Assembly: GCF_029869925.1 (NCBI RefSeq)
Contig: NZ_CP118605.1
Span: forward strand, 3,066,001 to 3,130,000
Direction: 5' to 3'
DNA: 64,000 bases
Source: Microbulbifer bruguierae
GTDB lineage: Bacteria > Pseudomonadota > Gammaproteobacteria > Pseudomonadales > Cellvibrionaceae
Position 1 is the stretch's first letter. Each line of letters opens with the position of its first letter. The position numbers and the translations under genes are program-made. The notes below the pieces were generated by a model, which was not told the origin of the DNA, did not search any database, and saw only the letters and a list, made by a program, of their open reading frames with translations. Positions 43,549 to 51,428 of the stretch are shown here, piece after piece.

Positions 43549-45429
43549 ATGTTATCCCTGTCCCATCCCAAAACCGGTGATCCAATCCCTTGGGATCAGC
43601 TGCTGAAAAGTGGCTGCCGAATATTCCTCGGCTCCCATGCCGCTGTCCCCATCCAGCTGATGGCAGACCTGATCGCCAACAGTCGCGGCCTCAACGACAT
43701 TGAAGTCACCCAGGTATTCACCCTCTCCGACAACTTCTGGGCCGAGCGTAAATACGCCGAGCTGTTTACCGTCAACGCCCTCTATATCGGTGGCACCGCC
43801 ATTCGCAATGCCGTAGCGGAAGGGCGTGCGGATTATACGCCGACGTTTCTTTCTGAAGTGCCCAAATTGTTCAGTGACCATGTATTGCCACTGGATGCGG
43901 CGTTGATCATGGTGAGTCCGCCGGATGAGCTCGGTTACTGTTCCCTGGGCGTCAGCGTGGATGTGGTTTCCTCCGCGGTAAAAAATGCGCCAGTTGTGAT
44001 TGCCCAGGTGAACCCCGCGATGCCTCGCACCAGTGGTCACAGCTTTATCCACCGCGATCAGATCCACGCCTGGATGACTGCGGAAATGCCGATTCCGGAA
44101 TCACCGCCACCGGAAATGGACCAGGCGGTGGAGCAGATCGGGCAGTATGTATCGGTGCTGGTGGAAAACGGCGCGACCCTGCAGATCGGAATGGGAAAAG
44201 TCCACGATGCGGTTTTGCGCTACCTGGGAAATCACAAAGACCTGGGGGTGCACTCCGAAATGATGTCTGACGGCATTGCGCGTCTGATGAAAAGCGGCGT
44301 GATCAACAACCGCAAGAAAACCTTTCACCGCAACAAAACCATTACCAGTTACTGCATGGGCTCCAAAATGCTGTATGACTTTGTCGACGGCAATCCCCAT
44401 GTGGAACTGTACCCTGCAGAGCATGTCAGCTCACCGGTAAACATTGCCCGCAATGACAAGATGGTCGCCATCAACAGCGCGATTGAAGTGGATCTTACAG
44501 GGCAGGTGGTTTCCGACTCCATCGGACGGTTGCTATATAGCGGTATTGGCGGCCAGGTGGACTTTATTCGCGGCGCCGCCCTGAGTAAGGGCGGTAAACC
44601 GATCATTGCACTGCCATCCACTGCGCGGGATAAAGATGGCAAATTGATATCCCGTATTGTTGCTGCGCTTACTCCCGGAAGCGGTGTGGTCACCTCACGC
44701 GCGCATGTACACTACGTCGTCACCGAATACGGCATCGCATCCCTGCGTGGGAAAAGCATTCGCGAACGCACGCTGGAAATGATCCGCATCGCACACCCGG
44801 AGTTTCGTCGCGAGTTGCTGGAAAAGGTAAGAGAGTTTTATTGGGTGCCGGAATACCAGGAGCAGGCACCCACCTCGGTGCCCGAGCTGGGTGCGGTGGA
44901 GCAGAAACATTACATCTTCGGCGGTATTCGCTATACATTGCGTCCGCTGCGCCCGTCCGATGAACGCCGGTTACAGGAGTTTTTCTACACCCACAACAAA
45001 GAAACCCTGATGATGCGTTACAACCACCATGTAACTCAGATGTCCCGGGAAAAATCCTGCAGCCTGGTCAGTGTCGACCAGCGTCGCGACCTTGCGCTGT
45101 GTTTCACCGACTACGACGGCAGTCGCGAAGTAATACAGGGGGTTGGCCGATATTATTTTTACGACGTCGACAATAGCTGCGAGGTGGCCTTTGTTATCAA
45201 GGAAAGTCGTCGCGGTAAAGGCATCGCCACTACCCTGTTGAAAGAAATGGAAGCCATCGCGCGCGCGCGCGGTATTGGTAAAATGTTTGCCTGTGTGCGC
45301 CGTGACAACAAACCCATGCTGGGAATTTTCGAAAACAACGGGTTTGTTACCCGCCTGGGGGAAAGCATGGATGAACTCTATCTGGAACTGGACTTATCCG
45401 GCGAGCCAAATAACAAAGAAAAGGACTGA
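43549..45429 (+). CDS. Acetyl-CoA hydrolase/transferase fused to a GNAT acetyltransferase
   Basis: A 626-residue two-part protein. Residues 1 to about 430 belong to the acetyl-CoA hydrolase/CoA-transferase family: IGGTAIRNAVAEGRADYTPTF, VDVVSSAVKNAPVVIAQVNPAMPRT, the glycine-rich SGIGGQVDFIRGAALSKGGKPIIALPSTA, and VVTEYGIASLRGKSIRERT. Residues about 470-626 are a GNAT domain with motif A VAFVIKESRRGKGIATTLLKEM. An AcuC-like deacetylase gene follows after 2 bases, and acs is 1.6 kb away. It is an established fusion family but of uncertain substrate; control of Acs by acetylation is an inference. Confidence 0.88.
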   Translation: MLSLSHPKTGDPIPWDQLLKSGCRIFLGSHAAVPIQLMADLIANSRGLNDIEVTQVFTLSDNFWAERKYAELFTVNALYIGGTAIRNAVAEGRADYTPTFLSEVPKLFSDHVLPLDAALIMVSPPDELGYCSLGVSVDVVSSAVKNAPVVIAQVNPAMPRTSGHSFIHRDQIHAWMTAEMPIPESPPPEMDQAVEQIGQYVSVLVENGATLQIGMGKVHDAVLRYLGNHKDLGVHSEMMSDGIARLMKSGVINNRKKTFHRNKTITSYCMGSKMLYDFVDGNPHVELYPAEHVSSPVNIARNDKMVAINSAIEVDLTGQVVSDSIGRLLYSGIGGQVDFIRGAALSKGGKPIIALPSTARDKDGKLISRIVAALTPGSGVVTSRAHVHYVVTEYGIASLRGKSIRERTLEMIRIAHPEFRRELLEKVREFYWVPEYQEQAPTSVPELGAVEQKHYIFGGIRYTLRPLRPSDERRLQEFFYTHNKETLMMRYNHHVTQMSREKSCSLVSVDQRRDLALCFTDYDGSREVIQGVGRYYFYDVDNSCEVAFVIKESRRGKGIATTLLKEMEAIARARGIGKMFACVRRDNKPMLGIFENNGFVTRLGESMDELYLELDLSGEPNNKEKD

Positions 45430-45431
45430 AT

Positions 45432-46358
45432 ATGCCCACCGTTGGATTTTTTTCCAGCCCCACCTGCGGCAAGCACGATATGGGCAGTGAACATCCCGAG
45501 CGCCCGCAGCGGCTGGATGCGATTCAGGATCAGCTCCTCTCCAGCGGCATGGAGTTTGTTCTGCGCTTCTTCGACGCTCCCCGGGCCAGCAGAGCACAGC
45601 TGGAACGGGTGCACACGCCGGACTATATCGAATCCATCTTCAACCGCGCTCCCAGCGAAGGTATTGAAGTACTCGACGAAGACACCCGCATGTGCCCGGA
45701 TACACTTACTGCCGCCCTGCACGCCGCAGGTGCTGGGGTAGATGCCGTGGATAAAGTCATCGCTGGCGAAATCAATAGCGCCTTTTGTTCCGTGCGCCCT
45801 CCAGGCCACCATGCTGAGCGCGACAAAGCCATGGGCTTCTGTCTCTTCAATAATATCGCCATCGCCGCGGCCCACGCCCGTGAAAAGCACGGTCTCGAAC
45901 GCGTCGCCATTCTCGACTTCGACGTGCACCACGGCAACGGTACCGAAGATATCGTCGCTGGCCGCTCGGGCTATTTACTCTGCTCAAGCTTCCAGTCGCC
46001 ACTCTACCCGTTCACCGGCACCGGCGAACTGCCGGACAATATCGTCAACACCCCGCTGGACGCCGGTGCTGGCGGCGATGCGTTGCGAAAACTGGTGGAA
46101 GAGCAGTGGCTCCCCACACTGGAAAAATTCCAGCCGCAGATGCTGTTTATTTCCGCCGGATTCGATGGCCATGTAGAAGACCATATGGCCCAGCTGCGCT
46201 TTACGGAAGACGACTATCGCTGGGTCACGGAAACACTGCGGGAGTTCGCAGACATTCACTGCGAAGGCCGAATCGTTTCGTCGCTGGAGGGGGGCTATGC
46301 ACTCTCCGCATTGGGGCGAAGTGTTGTTGCACACCTAAAAGGCCTGATCGGTAGCTAA
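45432..46358 (+). CDS. Class II-like histone deacetylase family protein (acetoin/AcuC-type)
   Basis: A 308-residue zinc amidohydrolase. Motifs are complete: EHPERPQR, RPPGHHAER (catalytic His pair), DFDVHHGNGTED (zinc ligands), SAGFDGHVEDHM and SLEGGYALSALG. Bacterial relatives remove acetyl or other acyl groups from lysines or small amines. It begins 2 bases after the hydrolase-GNAT gene, so the pair is co-translated, which suggests that they act on the same acyl mark. Target unknown. Confidence 0.88.
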   Translation: MPTVGFFSSPTCGKHDMGSEHPERPQRLDAIQDQLLSSGMEFVLRFFDAPRASRAQLERVHTPDYIESIFNRAPSEGIEVLDEDTRMCPDTLTAALHAAGAGVDAVDKVIAGEINSAFCSVRPPGHHAERDKAMGFCLFNNIAIAAAHAREKHGLERVAILDFDVHHGNGTEDIVAGRSGYLLCSSFQSPLYPFTGTGELPDNIVNTPLDAGAGGDALRKLVEEQWLPTLEKFQPQMLFISAGFDGHVEDHMAQLRFTEDDYRWVTETLREFADIHCEGRIVSSLEGGYALSALGRSVVAHLKGLIGS

Positions 46359-46361
46359 ACG

Positions 46362-46390
46362 ATTGAAACCCACACCCGGTGCTCTGCCGC
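46362..46390. repeat. Degenerate fragment of the palindromic repeat family, copy H
   Basis: GAAACCCACACCCGGTGCTC followed by TGCCGC resembles the right half of copy D (GTGAACCCATCCCCCGGTGCTT...CCGCCACC). It lies directly after the deacetylase stop codon. Confidence 0.35.
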
Positions 46391-46425
46391 AATCGCTGTA
46401 TCAATTGGTTACCTGTGAGTAAAAA

Positions 46426-46779
46426 TCACCCCTCATAAATCGAATAGAATTTCTTAACGGATCCAATCGTTTCCCAGGTTCCGGTAAACCCCGCCGGAAT
46501 GCAGAACGCATCTCCGGCAGATACCCGCTCGCTTACACCCTCGGCATCGGTAATGATCGCCTCGCCCTCAATGATGTAACAGAACTCGTCTTCGCTGTAA
46601 GTAAGCGTCCACTTGCCCGTATCGGAAGACCAGATCCCGCAAAAGAAGTTTTTCTTCGCGTTGGTAAAGAAATGCTCTGTCAGCTGCTGCGGCATACCCG
46701 CCAGCACTTTCTCCTGTGCCACTGGTCCAGCGTCCCGCTCACCTTCTCCCTCACGAATTCGCACTAATTTACTTGTCAT
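46426..46779 (-). CDS. Cupin-domain protein
   Basis: A 117-residue single-domain cupin (DUF861/EutQ-like). The two short cupin motifs are visible: WTLTYSEDEFCYIIEGEAIITD and GDAFCIPAGFTGTWE. The conserved Glu and the aromatic strand are present, but the metal-binding histidines of classical cupins are not. It lies between the hydrolase/deacetylase pair and acs, on the opposite strand. Role unknown. Confidence 0.75.
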   Translation of the reverse strand: MTSKLVRIREGEGERDAGPVAQEKVLAGMPQQLTEHFFTNAKKNFFCGIWSSDTGKWTLTYSEDEFCYIIEGEAIITDAEGVSERVSAGDAFCIPAGFTGTWETIGSVKKFYSIYEG

Positions 46780-46911
46780 AACCCACCCCTAAAATGTGAT
46801 CACTTTTGCCATTGTGCATCTTCCATTGAAAAAAGGCACGGGATTGCGGTTACACACTGGGAATGCCCGAAGTGGGCAGGCTATGATGGTGTGACAGGAG
46901 TGGTGACAGCG

Positions 46912-46941
46912 TTGTCATCCGACAGCTGCCGATGGTATAAC
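46912..46941 (+). promoter_or_regulatory. Putative sigma-70 promoter of acs
   Basis: TTGTCA (46912-46917), 18 bases, TATAAC (46936-46941), about 118 bases ahead of acs. Confidence 0.5.
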
Positions 46942-47059
46942 TTATCGGGATACTCTGCCCGGGAAACCCTGCGGGCGGCCAAAAATTCAATGAGCGCGCC
47001 GTAAATAACCGCCTGCGGGGAGGTGCAGCTGCCCGATAATTCTAATAAGGGAGAAAACG

Positions 47060-48997
47060 ATGTCTGAAGTGCACACCTATCCGGTGCCCGAGTCCTTTGC
47101 CGCCGATGCCCTGGTTCGCGACGAAGATTACCAGCGGATGTATCGCCAGTCGGTGGACGATCCTCAAGCTTTCTGGTCCCAGCAGGCCAACGATTTTCTG
47201 CAGTGGAGCAAGCCCTTTACCAAAGTGGTCGAGGAAGATCTGAAAAAGGGCCACACCGCCTGGTTTGCGGATGGTGAACTCAACGTCTCCGTCAACTGCA
47301 TCGACCGACATCTGCCGGCTCGCGCCAGTCAGACCGCATTTATCTGGGAAGGCGACGACCCCGCCGACAGCAAGTCCATCACCTACGGTGAACTGCACCA
47401 ACAGGTTTGCCGACTGGCGAACCTGCTCAAGGCGCGCGGGGTCAACAAAGGCGATCGCGTCTGTATTTACATGCCAATGATTCCCGAGGCGGCCTATGCC
47501 ATGCTGGCTTGCTCCCGCATCGGTGCGGTGCACTCGGTGGTATTTGGCGGTTTCTCGCCCGATTCCCTGAAAGACCGAATTCTCGATTCCGACTGCCGTC
47601 TGGTCATTACCGCCGATGAAGGGGGGCGCGGCGGCCGCAAGGTGCCGCTGAAGGCCAATGTGGACAAGGCCCTGGCCAAGTGCCCGGATGTACACACCGC
47701 CATCGTGGTCAAGCGCACCGGGGCCAATATCGATTGGGACAGCAAGCGTGACATCTGGTACACAGAGTCCGTTGCCGAGCAGAGCGCCGAGTGTGCGCCC
47801 GAGCCGATGAATGCGGAAGACCCGCTGTTTATCCTCTACACATCCGGCTCTACCGGCAAGCCGAAAGGCGTACTGCACACCACCGCCGGTTACCTGCTGA
47901 TGTCCACCATGACCTTCAAATACGCCTTCGACTATAAAGAGGGCGATATTTTCTGGTGTACCGCAGATGTGGGCTGGATCACCGGCCACAGCTATATCGT
48001 TTACGGCCCCCTCTGTGCCGGTGCCATCTCTCTGATGTTTGAGGGGGTGCCCACTTATCCGGATGCCTCCCGTTGCTGGCAGGTGGTCGAAAAGCACAAG
48101 GTCAATATTTTCTACACCGCCCCTACCGCGATTCGTGCGCTGATGGGCGCCGGAGATGATTTCGTCACAAAATGCGATCGCAGTTCTCTGAAACTGCTGG
48201 GCACTGTGGGGGAGCCAATCAACCCGGAAGCCTGGGAGTGGTATTACCAGGTGGTGGGCGAGAAGCGCTGCCCGATTGTGGATACCTGGTGGCAAACCGA
48301 AACCGGCGCCCACCTGATCACCCCGCTGCCCGGCGCGACTGCATTGAAACCGGGTTCCGCCACACATCCGTTCTTCGGCGTGCAACCGGCGCTGCTGGAT
48401 GAAAAAGGCCAGGAAATCGAAGGTGAAGGCGAGGGCGCACTGGTAATGAAGGCCAGCTGGCCGAGCATGATCCGCAGCGTGTATGGCGATCACCAGCGGA
48501 TGATCGATACCTATTTCTCCACCTTCCCCGGCTACTACTTTACCGGCGATGGCGCGCGCCGCGATGCCGATGGTTACTACTGGATTACCGGCCGTATCGA
48601 CGACGTGCTGAATGTTTCCGGCCACCGTTTGGGCACCGCGGAAATCGAGAGTGCGATCGTGTTGCATGAAGACACCGCGGAAGCGGCGGTGGTGGGTTAC
48701 CCTCACGATATCAAGGGGCAGGGTATTTACTGCTACGTAACCTTGAAAAACGGCCGTGAGCCTTCCGAGGAATTGCGCAAGGAACTGATCGACCTGTGCG
48801 TGCAGGAAATCGGCCCCATCGCCAAACCCGATATCATCCAGTGGGCCCCCGGCCTGCCGAAAACCCGCTCTGGAAAAATCATGCGCCGTATTTTGCGCAA
48901 GATTGCCTGCAATGAGCTGGATTCGTTGGGCGATACGTCGACCCTTGCCGATCCGTCAGTTGTGGATGAACTTGTGGACCACCGGGCGAATAAGTAG
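47060..48997 (+). CDS. acs: Acetyl-CoA synthetase
   Basis: A 645-residue AMP-forming enzyme activating acetate. AMP-binding motifs [25 protein letters not shown] and the C-terminal TRSGKIMRR with K606 (the residue acetylated in other species to switch Acs off). GENE order hydrolase-GNAT / deacetylase / cupin / acs suggests a unit for acetate and acetyl-CoA balance. AAGGGAG-type ribosome site upstream of the ATG. Two palindromic repeats lie directly downstream. Confidence 0.97.
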   Translation: MSEVHTYPVPESFAADALVRDEDYQRMYRQSVDDPQAFWSQQANDFLQWSKPFTKVVEEDLKKGHTAWFADGELNVSVNCIDRHLPARASQTAFIWEGDDPADSKSITYGELHQQVCRLANLLKARGVNKGDRVCIYMPMIPEAAYAMLACSRIGAVHSVVFGGFSPDSLKDRILDSDCRLVITADEGGRGGRKVPLKANVDKALAKCPDVHTAIVVKRTGANIDWDSKRDIWYTESVAEQSAECAPEPMNAEDPLFILYTSGSTGKPKGVLHTTAGYLLMSTMTFKYAFDYKEGDIFWCTADVGWITGHSYIVYGPLCAGAISLMFEGVPTYPDASRCWQVVEKHKVNIFYTAPTAIRALMGAGDDFVTKCDRSSLKLLGTVGEPINPEAWEWYYQVVGEKRCPIVDTWWQTETGAHLITPLPGATALKPGSATHPFFGVQPALLDEKGQEIEGEGEGALVMKASWPSMIRSVYGDHQRMIDTYFSTFPGYYFTGDGARRDADGYYWITGRIDDVLNVSGHRLGTAEIESAIVLHEDTAEAAVVGYPHDIKGQGIYCYVTLKNGREPSEELRKELIDLCVQEIGPIAKPDIIQWAPGLPKTRSGKIMRRILRKIACNELDSLGDTSTLADPSVVDELVDHRANK

Positions 48998-49038
48998 CTT
49001 CTGCACTTCGCTGTCACTTGGAGCTCGGTTTAGAGTTT

Positions 49039-49115
49039 GGTGGCGGAAAATCACTGGGGACGGGTTTTCAGGATCGGGCTAGGCGCCCCCCATCAACCCG
49101 TCCCCAGCACTTTCC
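49039..49115. repeat. Intergenic imperfect palindrome, family copy E
   Basis: GGTGGCGGAAAATCACTGGG at the left (49039-49058) is followed by GACGGGTTTTCAGGA; the right arm 49095-49115 (AACCCGTCCCCAGCAC then TTTCC) pairs with 49045-49066. The centre differs from the other copies (TCGGGCTAGGCGCCCCCCATC). It lies about 40 bases after acs and might end its transcript. Confidence 0.8.
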
Positions 49116-49187
49116 CTGCAATTCCAACCCGTTGACTACGTTAGAGCCATTGCGAGTTTGGCGCGAAGTAAATCTGCCTGATGCGAA

Positions 49188-49304
49188 GGTGGAGTACCGG
49201 GTATGGTTTTTCGAAAGCGTCGGCGACAGGGACGTCGCCGACGCAGCGTACAGGGATGTATTCACAGCGGTTTCGAAAAACCATACCCGGTACTCCACCG
49301 CCAC
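49188..49304. repeat. Intergenic palindrome with perfect 29-bp arms, family copy F
   Basis: 49188-49216 is exactly complementary to 49271-49299. Inside is an 11-bp perfect hairpin (GCGTCGGCGAC / GTCGCCGACGC, 49217-49244) and the reverse complement of the family core (CAGGGATGTATTCACAGCGG). About 115 bp in total and about 70 bp from copy E. This is the best-preserved copy. Confidence 0.9.
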
Positions 49305-49426
49305 ACAGCGCAAACAATGCGATCCACCAAACCTGCCACTTGATCTGAACCAAGACAAAATCCCGATCCGGTGATTTAATGCCTATAAATGGTTTTGAGT
49401 AAGTTCCCAGCAGCACCGGAGGCAGC

Positions 49427-50278
49427 ATGCAGAATATTCTTGTCATCCTCGACAAACCCAAACACGAACAGATCGCCCTGCAGCGGGCGCTGGAACTTGC
49501 GGACAAGGCGGGGGCGAAGCTGCAGTTGGTGAGTTTTGTATATGAGCCCGTGGTGTCCATCCCGATTCTGTCCGGCTCGATTCTGAACCTCAGTGACCAG
49601 ATTAAAAAAGAGCGTGGCGAATGGCTGCAGGCCCTGCAGAGCGAATATGCACTCCCCTCGGGCTCTACTGCCGAAGTTATCTGGCATCACGATATTCCTT
49701 CCTGGACCATCGAACACCTCGCCAGCAACCCCTGCGACCTGGTGGTAAAAACCGCGCAGAAACAGTTTGGCCGCGGCGGATTTGGTTCCATCGACTGGCG
49801 CCTGATCGAAAGTGTGCCAACCCCGCTGTGGCTCGCGGTCAGCACCCACTGGGTCAAACGCGATCGCATTGTCGCGGCACTCGACCCCGCTGTGGATAAC
49901 CCCCTGCACATAGAACTGAACCAGCGCGTTCTCAAACTAGGAGAGCGCATGACACAGCTGCTCGGTGCGGATCTCGAATCCGTTGCCTGTGTGCCGGTTT
50001 CCGGTGAGGTTACGGATATCGATACATTCCGTAAGCAGGCCGGGGCGCTTCTCGAGGCGATCGACAAGGTCATTGCCGAGAGTGGTGTTACCTGCAGCCA
50101 GTCCCACTTCGTTACCGGCAAGCCTGCCGCCGAGGTTAATCGTGCGGTGGACCGCAACAAGGCGCGGATGATTCTGGTGGGTCGCGGTGTGCGCAAAGGG
50201 CCCCGCGGGTTTTTGCTGGGTAATACCGCCGAGCGAATTCTCGGCCGCACCAATACTGATGTATTGATCGTTCCCTGA
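49427..50278 (+). CDS. Tandem universal stress protein (UspE-like)
   Basis: A 283-residue protein with two Usp domains (1-140 and about 145-283). The first begins MQNILVILDKPKHEQIALQRALELADKAGAKLQLVSFVYEP; the second ends with the nucleotide-binding GRGVRKGPRGFLLGNTAERIL followed by TDVLIVP. Double-domain proteins of this type (UspE/YdaA) act in stress survival and adhesion. It is the first gene after the acs repeats; the 138-residue membrane protein gene follows by 60 bases. Confidence 0.9.
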   Translation: MQNILVILDKPKHEQIALQRALELADKAGAKLQLVSFVYEPVVSIPILSGSILNLSDQIKKERGEWLQALQSEYALPSGSTAEVIWHHDIPSWTIEHLASNPCDLVVKTAQKQFGRGGFGSIDWRLIESVPTPLWLAVSTHWVKRDRIVAALDPAVDNPLHIELNQRVLKLGERMTQLLGADLESVACVPVSGEVTDIDTFRKQAGALLEAIDKVIAESGVTCSQSHFVTGKPAAEVNRAVDRNKARMILVGRGVRKGPRGFLLGNTAERILGRTNTDVLIVP

Positions 50279-50337
50279 TATCGAAGGCCCACACGGGCAG
50301 CTTCTGGGGAAGCTTAAGGCTTAAGGAAAAGCACATC

Positions 50338-50754
50338 GTGAACGAGCAGCAGTACCTCTTCGAGCACTATCGTTTCAATGCCGAGCAGCGTCTCAAGGCA
50401 TTCAATTTTTTTGTGGTGTTGTCGATGTTTGCTGATGGCGGGGTGTTTACTGCCATCGAAAAGGGCTTCCATCCGATCATTTTGATGCTGCTGGGGGGCT
50501 TTGTGCTGATTGTCTCCGCGGTCTTCTGGGTAATGGATGTGCGCAGCCGACAGTTGTTGAGCCTGGCGGTGCCCGGGCTGAAAGCCATGGAGCAACAATT
50601 ACCGGAACCGGCACGGGTGTTTTGCCGCGATGACCACGGCCAGAGCACGTTTATCCGTTATACCTTTGCCATCCGCGCGCTGATTGCCGGTCAGTTTCTC
50701 TGTGGTGCCGCCGTTGTTTTCTACGGTGTTCTGGGGTTGTTCAACCTTCTCTGA
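50338..50754 (+). CDS. Small two-helix membrane protein, unrecognised
   Basis: A 138-residue protein, GTG start, with AAGGAAAAG about 8 bases upstream. Two hydrophobic segments: about 22-65, split by a Gly-rich turn (FFVVLSMFADGGVF, IILMLLGGFVLIVSAVFWVM), and a C-terminal helix about 110-135 (LIAGQFLCGAAVVFYGVLGLF). Between is a polar cytoplasmic stretch of about 50 residues. The N-terminal pattern (EHYRFNAEQRLKAFNFFVVL) is distinctive but not one I can name. It is preceded by a universal stress protein gene and may share its transcript. Confidence 0.6.
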   Translation: MNEQQYLFEHYRFNAEQRLKAFNFFVVLSMFADGGVFTAIEKGFHPIILMLLGGFVLIVSAVFWVMDVRSRQLLSLAVPGLKAMEQQLPEPARVFCRDDHGQSTFIRYTFAIRALIAGQFLCGAAVVFYGVLGLFNLL

Positions 50755-50874
50755 TTTTCCCCGCGTCCGTTGCTGATCCAAATTTCACGGTACGGACACA
50801 CCAGTCTCTTTTCCGCCATCTATACTCATTGCCCCGGCGGCGCTGGACCGCTTCAGGTACAGGGAGGTACTGGC

Positions 50875-51252
50875 ATGCTCGATCATATCGGCGTGATTGT
50901 TCACGATTACCAGCGCAGCAAAGCGTTTTATCTGGCGGCGTTGGCGCCGCTGGGTTATGAACTGGTATCGGAAATGGGCGAATGGGGTGGAATTGGCTGG
51001 GGAGAAAAACCGCAGTTGTTGTTCAAGGGTGGCTCAAGTACCAAGCCCAGGCTGCATATTGCCTTCAGTGCCGAAGACCGGGAAACGGTGCGAGCCTTCC
51101 ACACCGCGGCACTGGAAGCCGGAGGCGAAGACAGCGGCAGTCCCGGGGTGCGGCCTGAGTATCACGACAGTTATTACGCGGCCAGTGTGCTCGACCCGGA
51201 TGGGCACAATATCGAGGTGGTGTGCCATATTCCCGCCGATGCATTCGATTAG
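50875..51252 (+). CDS. VOC-fold (glyoxalase/dioxygenase-like) protein
   Basis: A 125-residue single-domain vicinal-oxygen-chelate protein. It starts MLDHIGVIVHDYQRSKAFYLAALAPLGYE and ends with YAASVLDPDGHNIEVVCH (metal ligands His and Glu). AGGGAGG lies 7 bases before the ATG; a longer in-frame start has no such support. The substrate is unknown. Confidence 0.85.
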   Translation: MLDHIGVIVHDYQRSKAFYLAALAPLGYELVSEMGEWGGIGWGEKPQLLFKGGSSTKPRLHIAFSAEDRETVRAFHTAALEAGGEDSGSPGVRPEYHDSYYAASVLDPDGHNIEVVCHIPADAFD

Positions 51253-51428
51253 CCGTTACTTTGCTAAACGGAAATTTTCTTTACCGCGCCGCTTCACAGG
51301 CGTACTCATTTTTGGCCCGGCGCTACAAGTCGCTCAAGTTGCCCTTGGAGTGCGCGTTTTTTTGCGGTACAGCGCCAATAATTCTGCCGGAAATTCCCCG
51401 ATAACGGACCTAGAAAAATGAGGTGTCC

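Noticed and set aside
46794..46810. TGTGATCACTTT near the acs upstream region, as a CRP site
   Set aside because: Only one half-site-like match; the second half of the CRP palindrome is absent.
47042..48706. A 554-codon minus-strand open frame opposite acs
   Set aside because: It is the mirror of a clear acs gene; the translation has no family motif and no ribosome site, and high G+C genes commonly leave such antisense frames.
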